Shown here: in pieces, positions 17,934-25,625 of the stretch
Layout: every line of letters begins with the position of its first letter
Numbering within the stretch: the first letter of the stretch is position 1
NCBI RefSeq assembly: GCF_030811555.1
Contig: NZ_JAUSQZ010000001.1
Coordinates: 6,507,241-6,571,240, forward strand
DNA length: 64,000 nt
From: Kineosporia succinea
Lineage (GTDB): Bacteria; Actinomycetota; Actinomycetes; Actinomycetales; Kineosporiaceae
Direction: 5' to 3'
Notes under the pieces: model-generated
The model's input: the letters and a program-made list of their open reading frames with translations, nothing else
Told to the model about the DNA's origin: nothing
The model's database searches: none
Position numbers and translations under genes: made by a program

Positions 17934-18754
17934 GACGGCTCCCCGCCGTATCGGTGCACGGACGGCCCCAGCGGCGTGAGGCCCGGATGCAGACCGGAGA
18001 TGCTCTCGGCGTGCCCGATCAGGAGGTGCCCACCGGGCCGCAGGGTCTTCACCACCCGGTGGACGAGCTCTCGCCTGGTCTCTTCCCCGAAATAGAGGAG
18101 GACGTTGCGCAGCAGGACCACGTCGAAGGTTCCGATCTCCGGCAGCGGACCGGTCAGGTCGGCCGGGCGGAAGGACACGTTCGCCCGGATCTCCGCGCGG
18201 AAGGTGAAGCTGTCGCGAGAGCTGCCACGGCCCTTCAGGCAGAAGCGCTCGCGGAAGCGGTCCGGGATCCGGCCGGCGGCCTCCAGGGGATAGAGCGCCT
18301 GCTGCGCCCGGGCCAGAACCCGGTGGGACACGTCGGTGCCCAGGACCTCCCAGCCCGCCGTCCCGAGACGGTCGGCCAGCACCAGGGCGGCCGAGAAGGC
18401 CTCCTCCCCGGTCGAACTGGCCGCGCTCCACACCCGCACCGGGCCGGTACCGGTCCGCGTCTGCAGGAGCTGCGACAGCAGGTCGAAGTGATCGGCCTCC
18501 CGGAAGAAGGACGTCTCGTCGGTGGTGAGCAGGTCCACCGCCGTCGTCTCCTCACCCGAGCCGGGCACCGAGAGAAGATCGATGTAGGCGCCCATGGTGC
18601 TCAGCCCGCACTCGCGCAGACGGCGCTCCAGACGCGCCGCGACCAGGGTCTCCTTCCCGGCCCGCAGCTCGATCCCGGTGCGCTCGCGCAGGAAGGCCTG
18701 GAACCAGCTGAACTCCACCGGGGTCAGGGGAGGCGTCCCTGTGGGGGCGCTCAT
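17930..18754 (-). CDS. cheR: Chemotaxis methyltransferase CheR
   Basis: This 274-residue enzyme methylates glutamates of chemoreceptors using AdoMet. The N-terminal helical domain is followed by DLLTTDETSFFREADHFDLL, the AdoMet loop VRVWSAASSTGEEAFSAALVL, and VLLRNVLLYFGEETRRELVHRVVKTLRPGGHLLIGHAES. All match intact CheR proteins. The Ser in place of the usual Cys in SAGCxTGEE is a mild change. The start overlaps the end of the truncated receptor gene. Confidence 0.9.
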   Translation of the reverse strand: MSAPTGTPPLTPVEFSWFQAFLRERTGIELRAGKETLVAARLERRLRECGLSTMGAYIDLLSVPGSGEETTAVDLLTTDETSFFREADHFDLLSQLLQTRTGTGPVRVWSAASSTGEEAFSAALVLADRLGTAGWEVLGTDVSHRVLARAQQALYPLEAAGRIPDRFRERFCLKGRGSSRDSFTFRAEIRANVSFRPADLTGPLPEIGTFDVVLLRNVLLYFGEETRRELVHRVVKTLRPGGHLLIGHAESISGLHPGLTPLGPSVHRYGGEPS

Positions 18755-19026
18755 CCCAGGCCGACCGGGGCCGGCCGTTCGCCGGCGTCCGGGCCCGCGA
18801 TGCCGACGGCGGCGGCGCGGGCGACCTGCCGGCGGCTCGCATCGGCCCAGTCGTTGCTGATGAGGCGCACGGCTGTGCCGAGCTTCCCGAGACGTACGAG
18901 TCGCCCACGGGCCGAGCGCTGCGACGCCAGGCAGACCTGCCCCACGACGGCGAGTGCCGGCACGATGATCACGCAGAGAACAGCTAGAAGCTTCAGACGC
19001 CTGGAGATGGTCAACCGCCGGAGCAT
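18751..19026 (-). pseudogene. Truncated methyl-accepting chemotaxis protein
   Basis: A 91-residue frame starts with a basic stretch and one membrane helix (ISRRLKLLAVLCVIIVPALAVVG), as in receptor N-termini, followed by helical periplasmic-type sequence. It stops at the start of cheR. No second membrane helix, HAMP or signalling hairpin exists. I infer an internal in-frame deletion like those in cheY and cheA. It could be an unrelated small membrane protein, but the operon position argues for a receptor remnant. Confidence 0.55.
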
Positions 19027-19264
19027 GACTCCTCCTCGATGCTGAGAGGCCGGGGGCCGTTCGCTCGCCGACGATGCGATGTTCGACCGTGCGACGGCCG
19101 GATGTAGGGGGCCGCAGGCTCTTCACCCGGCTACTGGGCGGTCTCAGGCCGATGGTCCCTCCCCGGGGGACCTTGGTCCCGAACCCGCTGGGAGGCGTCG
19201 AATCGTCCCGCGTCCTTGATGCTGTGCTCTGTTTCAGGCATCCGTCCCCCTCGCGCCGCCATCA

Positions 19265-19297
19265 TGTCCTCCCGGCCCTGGTCGACCGGGGAGGACA
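19265..19297. terminator. Hairpin downstream of pepN
   Basis: TGTCCTCCC and GGGAGGACA form a 9-bp stem with a 15-base loop about 115 bp past the pepN stop. A second, shorter stem (CCCGTT/AACGGG, 19359-19377) lies closer to pepN. Either could end pepN transcription. The rest of the 19027-19410 gap also has to hold the old che operon promoter; I see no clear one. Confidence 0.4.
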
Positions 19298-19410
19298 CGA
19301 AAAGAGAGGGCTTTGGTCCCGCGTCGGGCTTTGACCCCTCAATCGGATGATGCCGTGACCCGTTCGCCCGTAACGGGATCCGGGGAAACCGCGAAGGGCG
19401 GGGCGTCGGA

Positions 19411-21996
19411 TCAGCCGCGGGCCAGGATCTGCCGCGCCCGCACGACCTCGTCGCGGCCTTCCAGCACCAGACGCCGCAGCCAGGCCGGGGGCTCGGCCTG
19501 CGTGAGGTACTGCTGGGTGAGCGCGGGCAGGTCGGCCTCGGCGTGGGCCGAGGGGTAGGCGAACTTGGCGAAGGCCTGGGTGCGCTCGCTCGGCCAGACG
19601 TCGGCCACCGCGCTCAGCACCTCGAAGTAGGCCGGGGCCCAGCGCTCGACCAGCTCGGTGTGCTCGGCCGCGAAGAACCCCTCGAGCGCGGCCGCCTGCG
19701 CGTTGAGGGGCTGCTCCCCCGCCGCGAACGACTGCCAGGCCTGCGCTTTCGCCTCGGCCGTGGGGATCGCCGCCCGGCACCACGCCGCCTGGACCTTGCC
19801 CTTGTCGGTGGGGTCACGGCGCAGCTCGGCGTCGATCTGCTCCTGCCCGGCGCGGCCGGTCACGACCAGCCGGCGCAGCACGCTCCAGCGCACGTCGGTG
19901 TCGACCACCAGCCCGGCGAGCGGACCACCGTCGGCGACGACCGGCCCCGTAGAGGCGACCGGACCCGTGGAGGTGACCGGCGCGTCCGCAAGCACCAGTT
20001 CTTCCAGCACCGCCAACTGCTGCGCGGACGTGGCCGAGGCCACGAAAGCCCGCGCCAGGCCCAGCTGTTCGGGCGAACCCGGCTGCGCCGCGGCGGCACG
20101 GTCGAGCAGCCCGGCGGCCAGTCGCTCCAGCGCCGCCGACCGGGAGGGGGCGGGCAGGTACTGCTTCACCGCGGTGACGACCTGCGCCAGCAGCGTGCGG
20201 CGCACCGACGCGTTCGTCACCGAGGCCACCCCACCGAGCACCACCTCGGCGTAGCGCGCCGGGGACAGCTCGGCGTCGCGCACCAGGTCCCACACGATCG
20301 TCCAGCACACGGCCTGGGCCAGCGGGTCACCGATACGGCCGATCGAGGTCAGCACCGTCTGCAGCGACGTCTCGTCGAGGCGGACCTTGGCGTAGGTCAG
20401 GTCGTCGTCGTTCACCAGCACCAGGTCACCGCGCGCGAGACCGACGAGCTCCGGCACCTCGGTGCGTTCGCCGGAGACCTCCAGCTCGACCCGGTGACGG
20501 CGCGTGAGCACGCCCTCGCGGTCGTCGTACAGGCCGATCGCGATCCGGTGCGAGCGCAGCGTCGGGTGCTCGTCCGGAGCGGTCTGCACCACCGCGAAGC
20601 TGCTGAACAGCCCGTCGGAGAGCGTGAACTCGGCCCGCAGCGTGTTCGGGCCGGTGGTCTCGAGCCACTGCGCCGACCAGCCGGTCATGTCCCGGCCGGT
20701 CTCCTCGGTGAGCGCGGTGAGCAGGTCGTCGAGGGTGGCGGTGCCCCAGGCGTGGCGGGCGAAGTAGCGGCGCAGGGCCGACAGGAACGTCTCGGTGCCG
20801 ATCGTGGCGACCAGCTGCTTCAGCACCGACGCGCCCTTCTGGTAGGTGATCGCGTCGAAATTCACCTCCATCGAGCGGATGTCGGTGATGTCGGCGGCGA
20901 TCGGGTGCGTCGTGGAGAGCTGATCCTGGCGGTAGGCGCGAGCCTTGGCGCTGTCGGCGAAGGTGCCCCAGGCGTCGCTCCAGCGGGTGGCACCGGCCTG
21001 CGAGATGGCCGCCGCGTAGGTCGCGAACGACTCGTTGAGCCACAGGTCGTCCCACCACTGCATGGTCACCAGGTCGCCGAACCACATGTGCGACATCTCG
21101 TGGAGAATGGTGGACGCACGGCGCTCGTGCTCCGCGTCGGTCACCCGGGAGCGGAACACGTAGGTCTCGGTGAACGTGACGCAGCCGGGGTTCTCCATCG
21201 CGCCGAGGTTGAACTCGGGCACGAAGGCCTGGTCGTACTTGCCGAACGGGTACGCCATGCCGAACGCGGCCTGGAAGAAGTCGAGGCCGCGGCGGGTCAC
21301 GTCGAGAATCTCCTCGGCGTCGAAGTGCGGGGCCAGCGACCGACGGCACAGGGCGCGCAGCGGCACGACGATCTCGCCGGTACCGAGCGGGTCGCCGCGG
21401 TACTCGCCCTGCACCACGTGGTAGGGCCCGGCCACGATCGCGGCCAGGTAGGTGGACAGCACGTCGGTCGGCGCGAACGTCCAGCGGCGGCCGCCTTCCA
21501 CGTCCTCGACGGCGGTGGCGGGCGCGTTCGACACGACCTCCCAGTCGGCCGGCGCCGTGACGGTGAACGCGTAGCGGGCCTTGAGGTCGGGCTGGTCGAA
21601 ACAGGCGAACATGCGCTGCGCGTCGGCGGTGGCGAACTGGCTGTGCAGGTAGACGCGCTCGTCGACCGGGTCGACGAAGCGGTGCAGGCCCTGCCCGGTG
21701 TGCGAGTACGCCACGTCGGCGACCACCCGGAACGTGTTCTCGCCCCGCAGGCCGGGCAGGGGGATGCGGCCCCCGTCGGCTTCCAGAGGCGTGTCGTTGA
21801 GGAACGCCTCGAGCACGGTGGCCCCGGTCAGCTCGGCGAACGTGGTGGCCCCGGCCTGCGCGCAGGCGAACTGCGCCACGGTGGTCGAGCGGAACGTGTC
21901 CGGGCCGGCGGTGAGGTCGAGGTCGACGGAGTAGGTGTGTACGGTGAGAAGACGGCTGCGCTCGGCGGCCTCGTCTCGGGTCAGGTTACCGGCCAT
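19411..21996 (-). CDS. pepN: Aminopeptidase N (M1 family)
   Basis: This 861-residue zinc metallopeptidase removes N-terminal amino acids from peptides in the cytoplasm. The exopeptidase motif GAMENPG is at about 264 and the zinc site HEMSH at 299-303, with the third ligand in NESFATY about 19 residues later. Length and the C-terminal helical domain match actinobacterial PepN. There is no signal peptide. It is divergent from the methyltransferase gene with only 24 bp between start codons. Confidence 0.97.
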   Translation of the reverse strand: MAGNLTRDEAAERSRLLTVHTYSVDLDLTAGPDTFRSTTVAQFACAQAGATTFAELTGATVLEAFLNDTPLEADGGRIPLPGLRGENTFRVVADVAYSHTGQGLHRFVDPVDERVYLHSQFATADAQRMFACFDQPDLKARYAFTVTAPADWEVVSNAPATAVEDVEGGRRWTFAPTDVLSTYLAAIVAGPYHVVQGEYRGDPLGTGEIVVPLRALCRRSLAPHFDAEEILDVTRRGLDFFQAAFGMAYPFGKYDQAFVPEFNLGAMENPGCVTFTETYVFRSRVTDAEHERRASTILHEMSHMWFGDLVTMQWWDDLWLNESFATYAAAISQAGATRWSDAWGTFADSAKARAYRQDQLSTTHPIAADITDIRSMEVNFDAITYQKGASVLKQLVATIGTETFLSALRRYFARHAWGTATLDDLLTALTEETGRDMTGWSAQWLETTGPNTLRAEFTLSDGLFSSFAVVQTAPDEHPTLRSHRIAIGLYDDREGVLTRRHRVELEVSGERTEVPELVGLARGDLVLVNDDDLTYAKVRLDETSLQTVLTSIGRIGDPLAQAVCWTIVWDLVRDAELSPARYAEVVLGGVASVTNASVRRTLLAQVVTAVKQYLPAPSRSAALERLAAGLLDRAAAAQPGSPEQLGLARAFVASATSAQQLAVLEELVLADAPVTSTGPVASTGPVVADGGPLAGLVVDTDVRWSVLRRLVVTGRAGQEQIDAELRRDPTDKGKVQAAWCRAAIPTAEAKAQAWQSFAAGEQPLNAQAAALEGFFAAEHTELVERWAPAYFEVLSAVADVWPSERTQAFAKFAYPSAHAEADLPALTQQYLTQAEPPAWLRRLVLEGRDEVVRARQILARG

Positions 21997-22006
21997 GGCC
22001 GAACTC

Positions 22007-22012
22007 TATGCT
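22007..22012 (+). promoter_or_regulatory. -10 hexamer of a leaderless methyltransferase transcript
   Basis: TATGCT ends eight bases before the ATG at 22021. That spacing would place transcription initiation at or next to the start codon. The 24-bp gap to divergent pepN leaves no room for a conventional leader or Shine-Dalgarno, which supports leaderless translation. Confidence 0.45.
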
Positions 22013-22020
22013 TCTCCCCC

Positions 22021-22644
22021 ATGGCCGATCCGACCGCCCTGCTCGCCGCCGCCCAGGCCGCCCCGGGCTTCATGCCGCCCCACGAGGGCCAGGCGCTGTA
22101 CCGGGCCGCCCTCGCGGCCCAGCCCTCCGGCCCCCTGCTCGAGGTGGGCAGCTGGATGGGCAAGTCCGCGCTGTACCTCGCGGCCGCGGCGGTGCAACGG
22201 GGGACGCGGGTGGTCACCGTCGATCACCACCGCGGCTCCGAGGAGCACCAGCCCGGGTGGGACTACCACGACCCGTCACTCGTCGACCCGGTCACCGGCC
22301 GGATCGACACGCTGCCGCTGTTCCGGCGCACGATCGCCCGGGCGGGAGCTGAGGACGTGGTGGTCGCCGTGGTCGCGCGGGGCGAGACCCTGGCGTCGCT
22401 GTGGGCCACACCCCTGGCGTTCCTGTTCGTCGACGGCAGTCACACCGACGAGTCGGCCCAGCGCGACCTCGCCTCCTGGGCACCGCATCTGGCCCCGGGC
22501 GGCACCCTGGCCGTCCACGACGTGTTCCCCGACCCGGCCGACGGCGGGCAGGCGCCCTACCGGATGTACCGCACGGCGCTGGAGTCCGGCGCGTACGAGG
22601 AACTGCCCGGGACCGACTCGCTGCGGTTGCTGCGGCGGCGCTGA
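22021..22644 (+). CDS. Class I SAM-dependent methyltransferase
   Basis: A 207-residue enzyme with the AdoMet loop LLEVGSWMGKSALYLA, the acidic strand TVDHHRGSEEH and a DGSHTDES segment. These match the small class I methyltransferases related to the TylF/CmcI-like group. The substrate is unknown. Start ATG has no Shine-Dalgarno, in line with leaderless expression. It converges on the next gene with one base between them. Confidence 0.8.
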   Translation: MADPTALLAAAQAAPGFMPPHEGQALYRAALAAQPSGPLLEVGSWMGKSALYLAAAAVQRGTRVVTVDHHRGSEEHQPGWDYHDPSLVDPVTGRIDTLPLFRRTIARAGAEDVVVAVVARGETLASLWATPLAFLFVDGSHTDESAQRDLASWAPHLAPGGTLAVHDVFPDPADGGQAPYRMYRTALESGAYEELPGTDSLRLLRRR

Positions 22645-22645
22645 C

Positions 22646-23068
22646 TCAGGCCGCTCCGGCGTCGAGACGGAAGCTGTTCTCCAGGGACAGGACCCGGCCG
22701 TTCTGGAGGGCGACGACCTCCCACCGCTCGTCCCGCCGGTGCGCGACGTACAGCTGCATGGTGACGCGGGTCGGCAGCTTCTGTGTCTCACCGGCCATCA
22801 TGAGCGTGGCGCGGTGGTGCACGATCCCGACCCCGGGTGCGACCACCTGCGCGAACAGCACGGTGCCGTCGACCAGCCGGGAGCCCTTCAGCACGGTGTC
22901 GAACATCGGCTGCTGGCCCCGCACCAGGGTGTCGCGGCCCTCGACGACCGTGCCCTCGAACTCCACCAGCCGGGCGTCCGGGGCGAAGTCGGCGAAGAAC
23001 GCGGCCGCGTCACCCCGGTTCCAGGCCTGGGTCATCCGGGCGGGGATCTCGGCGAGACTCTGTTCCAT
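22646..23068 (-). CDS. SnoaL/NTF2-like protein (SgcJ/EcaC type)
   Basis: This 140-residue protein has the cone-shaped NTF2 fold seen in SgcJ/EcaC and DUF4440 proteins: ARMTQAWNRGDAAAFFADFAPDARLVEFEG at the start and HHRATLMM later. Members bind small hydrophobic ligands; some are isomerases or hydrolases, many have no known reaction. AGGAGG lies seven bases before the ATG. The AraC-type regulator immediately upstream on the same strand is its likely regulator. Confidence 0.8.
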   Translation of the reverse strand: MEQSLAEIPARMTQAWNRGDAAAFFADFAPDARLVEFEGTVVEGRDTLVRGQQPMFDTVLKGSRLVDGTVLFAQVVAPGVGIVHHRATLMMAGETQKLPTRVTMQLYVAHRRDERWEVVALQNGRVLSLENSFRLDAGAA

Positions 23069-23151
23069 GACGGTCTTTCCTCCTGTGCGTAGCCGAACGA
23101 CCGTCAGCCTTCCGGGCGCCGGGCCGGACGGCGATGACGATGCGCGCAGGA

Positions 23152-24066
23152 TCAGTTGGAGATGAGCGCGGCCGAGCGGCGGCGGTGCTCGCCCGGGGTG
23201 CAGCCGTAGGTGCTCCGGAACAGGCGGCTGAAGTGCGCCGGGTCGGTGAAGCCCCAGCGGGCGGCGATCTGGGCGATGCTTCCGCTCGTCGTCCCCAGAT
23301 CGGCCCGGCACCGTTCGAGACGACGGTGCCGCACGAGCGCGGCCACCGTCAGCGGCTCGTCGCGGAAGAGCTGGTGCAGACGGCGGCACGAGATGTGGTG
23401 CGCGGCGGCCACGGTCGACGGGTCGAGGCCCGGGTCGGCGAGGTGGGCCTCGACGAAGACCTCGACCCGCCGGCGCAGGAGCTCGTCGTCGGAGCGCCGG
23501 GGCAGGTGCGCGTCCAGCAGCGCGGTGGTCAGGGTGGCGACCGCGGTGCCGGAGCGGGAGGCCTCGTCCGGGCCGAAACTGCCTCCGGCGGCGACGGCCG
23601 CGTGCGCGACGGACGACAGCAGCGCCCCCGATCCGCCGCTCCCGGGAATGCGCACACCGCGGACCCGGTCCAGGTCGCCGTCGGTGAGAGCCAGCAGGTG
23701 CCGGGGCATCAGCACGGTCAGGTAGCGGGTGGCGGTGGTCGTCACGGTGAGCGGACGGGACGGGTCGACGACCACCAGGTCGCCGCCCCGCAGCTCGGCC
23801 CGGCGGCCGTCCTGGTCCAGATGGGTGCTGCCCTGCGTGACGAGGAACAGCTGGCACCACCCGGCATCGGCCGCGCGGGCGCCGGACTCGTCACGGAAGC
23901 ACTCGCCGCCCGGCGTCACCAGCTCGGCGACCCGGACCGGCCCCAGGCGCTGCGAGCGCAGCGCCGCCCGGAACCCGCCGACGTCCAGCCCGCGTGCCCG
24001 CATCGGGGGCAGCCCCGCGGCCTCCACACCACGCGTCCACACCCCGGGATCGCTGAAGACCGTCAC
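23152..24066 (-). CDS. AraC-family transcriptional regulator
   Basis: A 304-residue regulator. The N-terminal part is an AraC-binding-like sensor domain (AELVTPGGECFRDESG, LRGGDLVVVDPSRPLTV). The C-terminal 100 residues contain two helix-turn-helix motifs, ending GFTDPAHFSRLFRSTYGCTPGEHRRR. The start is GTG at 24066. It lies 83 bp upstream of the SnoaL-like gene in the same direction and probably controls it. The inducer cannot be read from sequence. Confidence 0.9.
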   Translation of the reverse strand: MTVFSDPGVWTRGVEAAGLPPMRARGLDVGGFRAALRSQRLGPVRVAELVTPGGECFRDESGARAADAGWCQLFLVTQGSTHLDQDGRRAELRGGDLVVVDPSRPLTVTTTATRYLTVLMPRHLLALTDGDLDRVRGVRIPGSGGSGALLSSVAHAAVAAGGSFGPDEASRSGTAVATLTTALLDAHLPRRSDDELLRRRVEVFVEAHLADPGLDPSTVAAAHHISCRRLHQLFRDEPLTVAALVRHRRLERCRADLGTTSGSIAQIAARWGFTDPAHFSRLFRSTYGCTPGEHRRRSAALISN

Positions 24067-24112
24067 CCCCCGACGCTAACCGGTCGCGGTGCCCGCTCTC
24101 CCACGAGGTCTC

Positions 24113-25186
24113 CTACGAGGCCACGTCCTCGAGGTCGTCGAGCTCACCGGCGGGGTCCCCGAACACCCGGCCGGTCACCTCACCCGCGTTGATCAGGTCG
24201 ACCGCCAGCACCATGGCCGCACCGGTCCAGGTGCTGTGCTCGACCGGCCAGCGCTTGCCGTCGGTGAGCACGAGCCCGGTCCAGTACGAGCCGTCGTCGT
24301 CGCGCAGGTGCTGCATCGACGCGACCAGCTCGGCCGCCCGCGCCGTGTCCCCGACGGACGCCAGGGCCAGGGCCAGTTCACAGGTCTCGGCGCCGGTCAC
24401 CCAGGGCCGGTCGGACACGCAGCGGATGCCGGACCCGGGCACGACGAACGTGTCCCAGCCGCGGTCGATGCGCTCGCGGGCCGCGTCGCCGCGCAGCGCG
24501 CCGCCGAGCACCGGGTAGTACCAGTCCATCGAGAAGCGGGACTTGTCCACGAAGGCCCCGGGCCGGTGCAGCAGGGCGTGCTGGAGCCGGTCGGCCGCGG
24601 CCTCCCAGGTGCGGGACGTGTCGTCGGCGCCCAGCGCGTCCGCGATCGAGACCCCGCAGCGCAGGGCCTGGTGGATGCTCGAGCAGCCGGTGACCAGGGC
24701 AGCCGGGTCGGGTGAGCCCTGCGGCGAGCGGGCCCAGCCGATGGTGCCGTCGGGGTTGGCCAGCGCGAGGGTGAAGGCCAGGGCGTCGCGGACCATCGGC
24801 CAGGCGCGGGCCAGGAACTCGTCGTCGGCGGTGCTCAGCCAGTGGTGCAGCACGCCGACGGCGACGTACGCGGCGTGATTGGTCTCGGCCGTGGCCTCGA
24901 CCACGGTGCCGTCGAGCCAGCGACTCGGCCAGCTGCCGTCGGGACGCTGGGTGCGGCGCAGCCAGTCGTACCCGGCGCGGGCCGGCTCGTGCAGGCCCTG
25001 CACGTCGAGGGCCATGAGGCACTCGACGTGGTCCCAGGGGTCGGTGCCGCCTCCCGGGAACCACGGGATCGCACCGGATTCGTGCTGCGCCGCAGCGATG
25101 CTCAGCGCGGTCGCGTGGATCTGGGCACCGGTCGGGAACGGCGGGCGGGAGCCTGGGGGGTACGGGCGTTGCGCGGCGGTGTCCAT
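24113..25186 (-). CDS. Prenyltransferase/terpene cyclase-fold (alpha/alpha barrel) protein
   Basis: This 357-residue soluble protein is annotated in actinobacteria as prenyltransferase or squalene-oxidase-repeat protein. It shows repeated toroid helices with QRPDGSWPSRWLDG, NPDGTIGW and DDDGSYWTG motifs, typical of the alpha/alpha6 fold. The DXDD or zinc sites of true cyclases or prenyltransferases are not evident, so the reaction is uncertain. As I recall, homologues often lie next to a family 4 glycosyltransferase and a methyltransferase. Such a pair sits at 31734-33820 on the same strand, separated here by the peptide cluster. Confidence 0.7.
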   Translation of the reverse strand: MDTAAQRPYPPGSRPPFPTGAQIHATALSIAAAQHESGAIPWFPGGGTDPWDHVECLMALDVQGLHEPARAGYDWLRRTQRPDGSWPSRWLDGTVVEATAETNHAAYVAVGVLHHWLSTADDEFLARAWPMVRDALAFTLALANPDGTIGWARSPQGSPDPAALVTGCSSIHQALRCGVSIADALGADDTSRTWEAAADRLQHALLHRPGAFVDKSRFSMDWYYPVLGGALRGDAARERIDRGWDTFVVPGSGIRCVSDRPWVTGAETCELALALASVGDTARAAELVASMQHLRDDDGSYWTGLVLTDGKRWPVEHSTWTGAAMVLAVDLINAGEVTGRVFGDPAGELDDLEDVAS

Positions 25187-25365
25187 GAGCCGCTCACGAT
25201 AGCCGGTTCGCCCGGTTGCGGAACCGCGTCGGCGCGACGCCGGACGGGCCCACGAAGATTTCTGCGCGGCAAGCCCTTCAGAACCGGCGGGTCACTATTT
25301 CGCTAGCAGGAGCGGATGCTTTCCACCAGCCCCTTCTCCCCGTATTTCGGTGCAGTTCTTTCTTC

Positions 25366-25395
25366 TTGACCCCTTCAATATGCCGCTGTTAGTCT
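25366..25395 (+). promoter_or_regulatory. Promoter of the candidate peptide cluster
   Basis: TTGACC at 25366-25371 and TAGTCT at 25390-25395 are 18 bp apart (17 bp to TTAGTC), a good actinobacterial housekeeping match. The DNA around it (25300-25460) is clearly lower in GC than the genes on either side. It points toward the peptidase gene, leaving a leader of about 225 bases. The remaining 25187-25625 interval holds nothing else I can name. Confidence 0.6.
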
Positions 25396-25625
25396 CATTT
25401 TCGCCGCAGCAGACGACTTTCCCGGATATGCAGGATCCGCGGATGTCGCCTCGGCGCAAGGATTCACCGCGGTTCGGGGAAACCGCATTCGCCTGATCGG
25501 CACTGACGACGGTGAAGAATCACGCTTTCGTCCAGGCATTCGACGTGCCCGGTGAGCACATCAGCCCGTTGATCGGCGAACGTTCGTATCCGTGGCCCGT
25601 GATCCGGGCTGACGTGGGGGACGCA

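Noticed and set aside
19543-22020. Long plus-strand frame running into the methyltransferase at 22021
   Set aside because: The part before 22021 is antisense to pepN; only the last 207 codons are a real gene.
25512-25625. Upstream GTG start or a second small peptide before the prolyl oligopeptidase
   Set aside because: The extra 38 codons have no family match and no ribosome binding site, and no separate stop exists to make an independent peptide.
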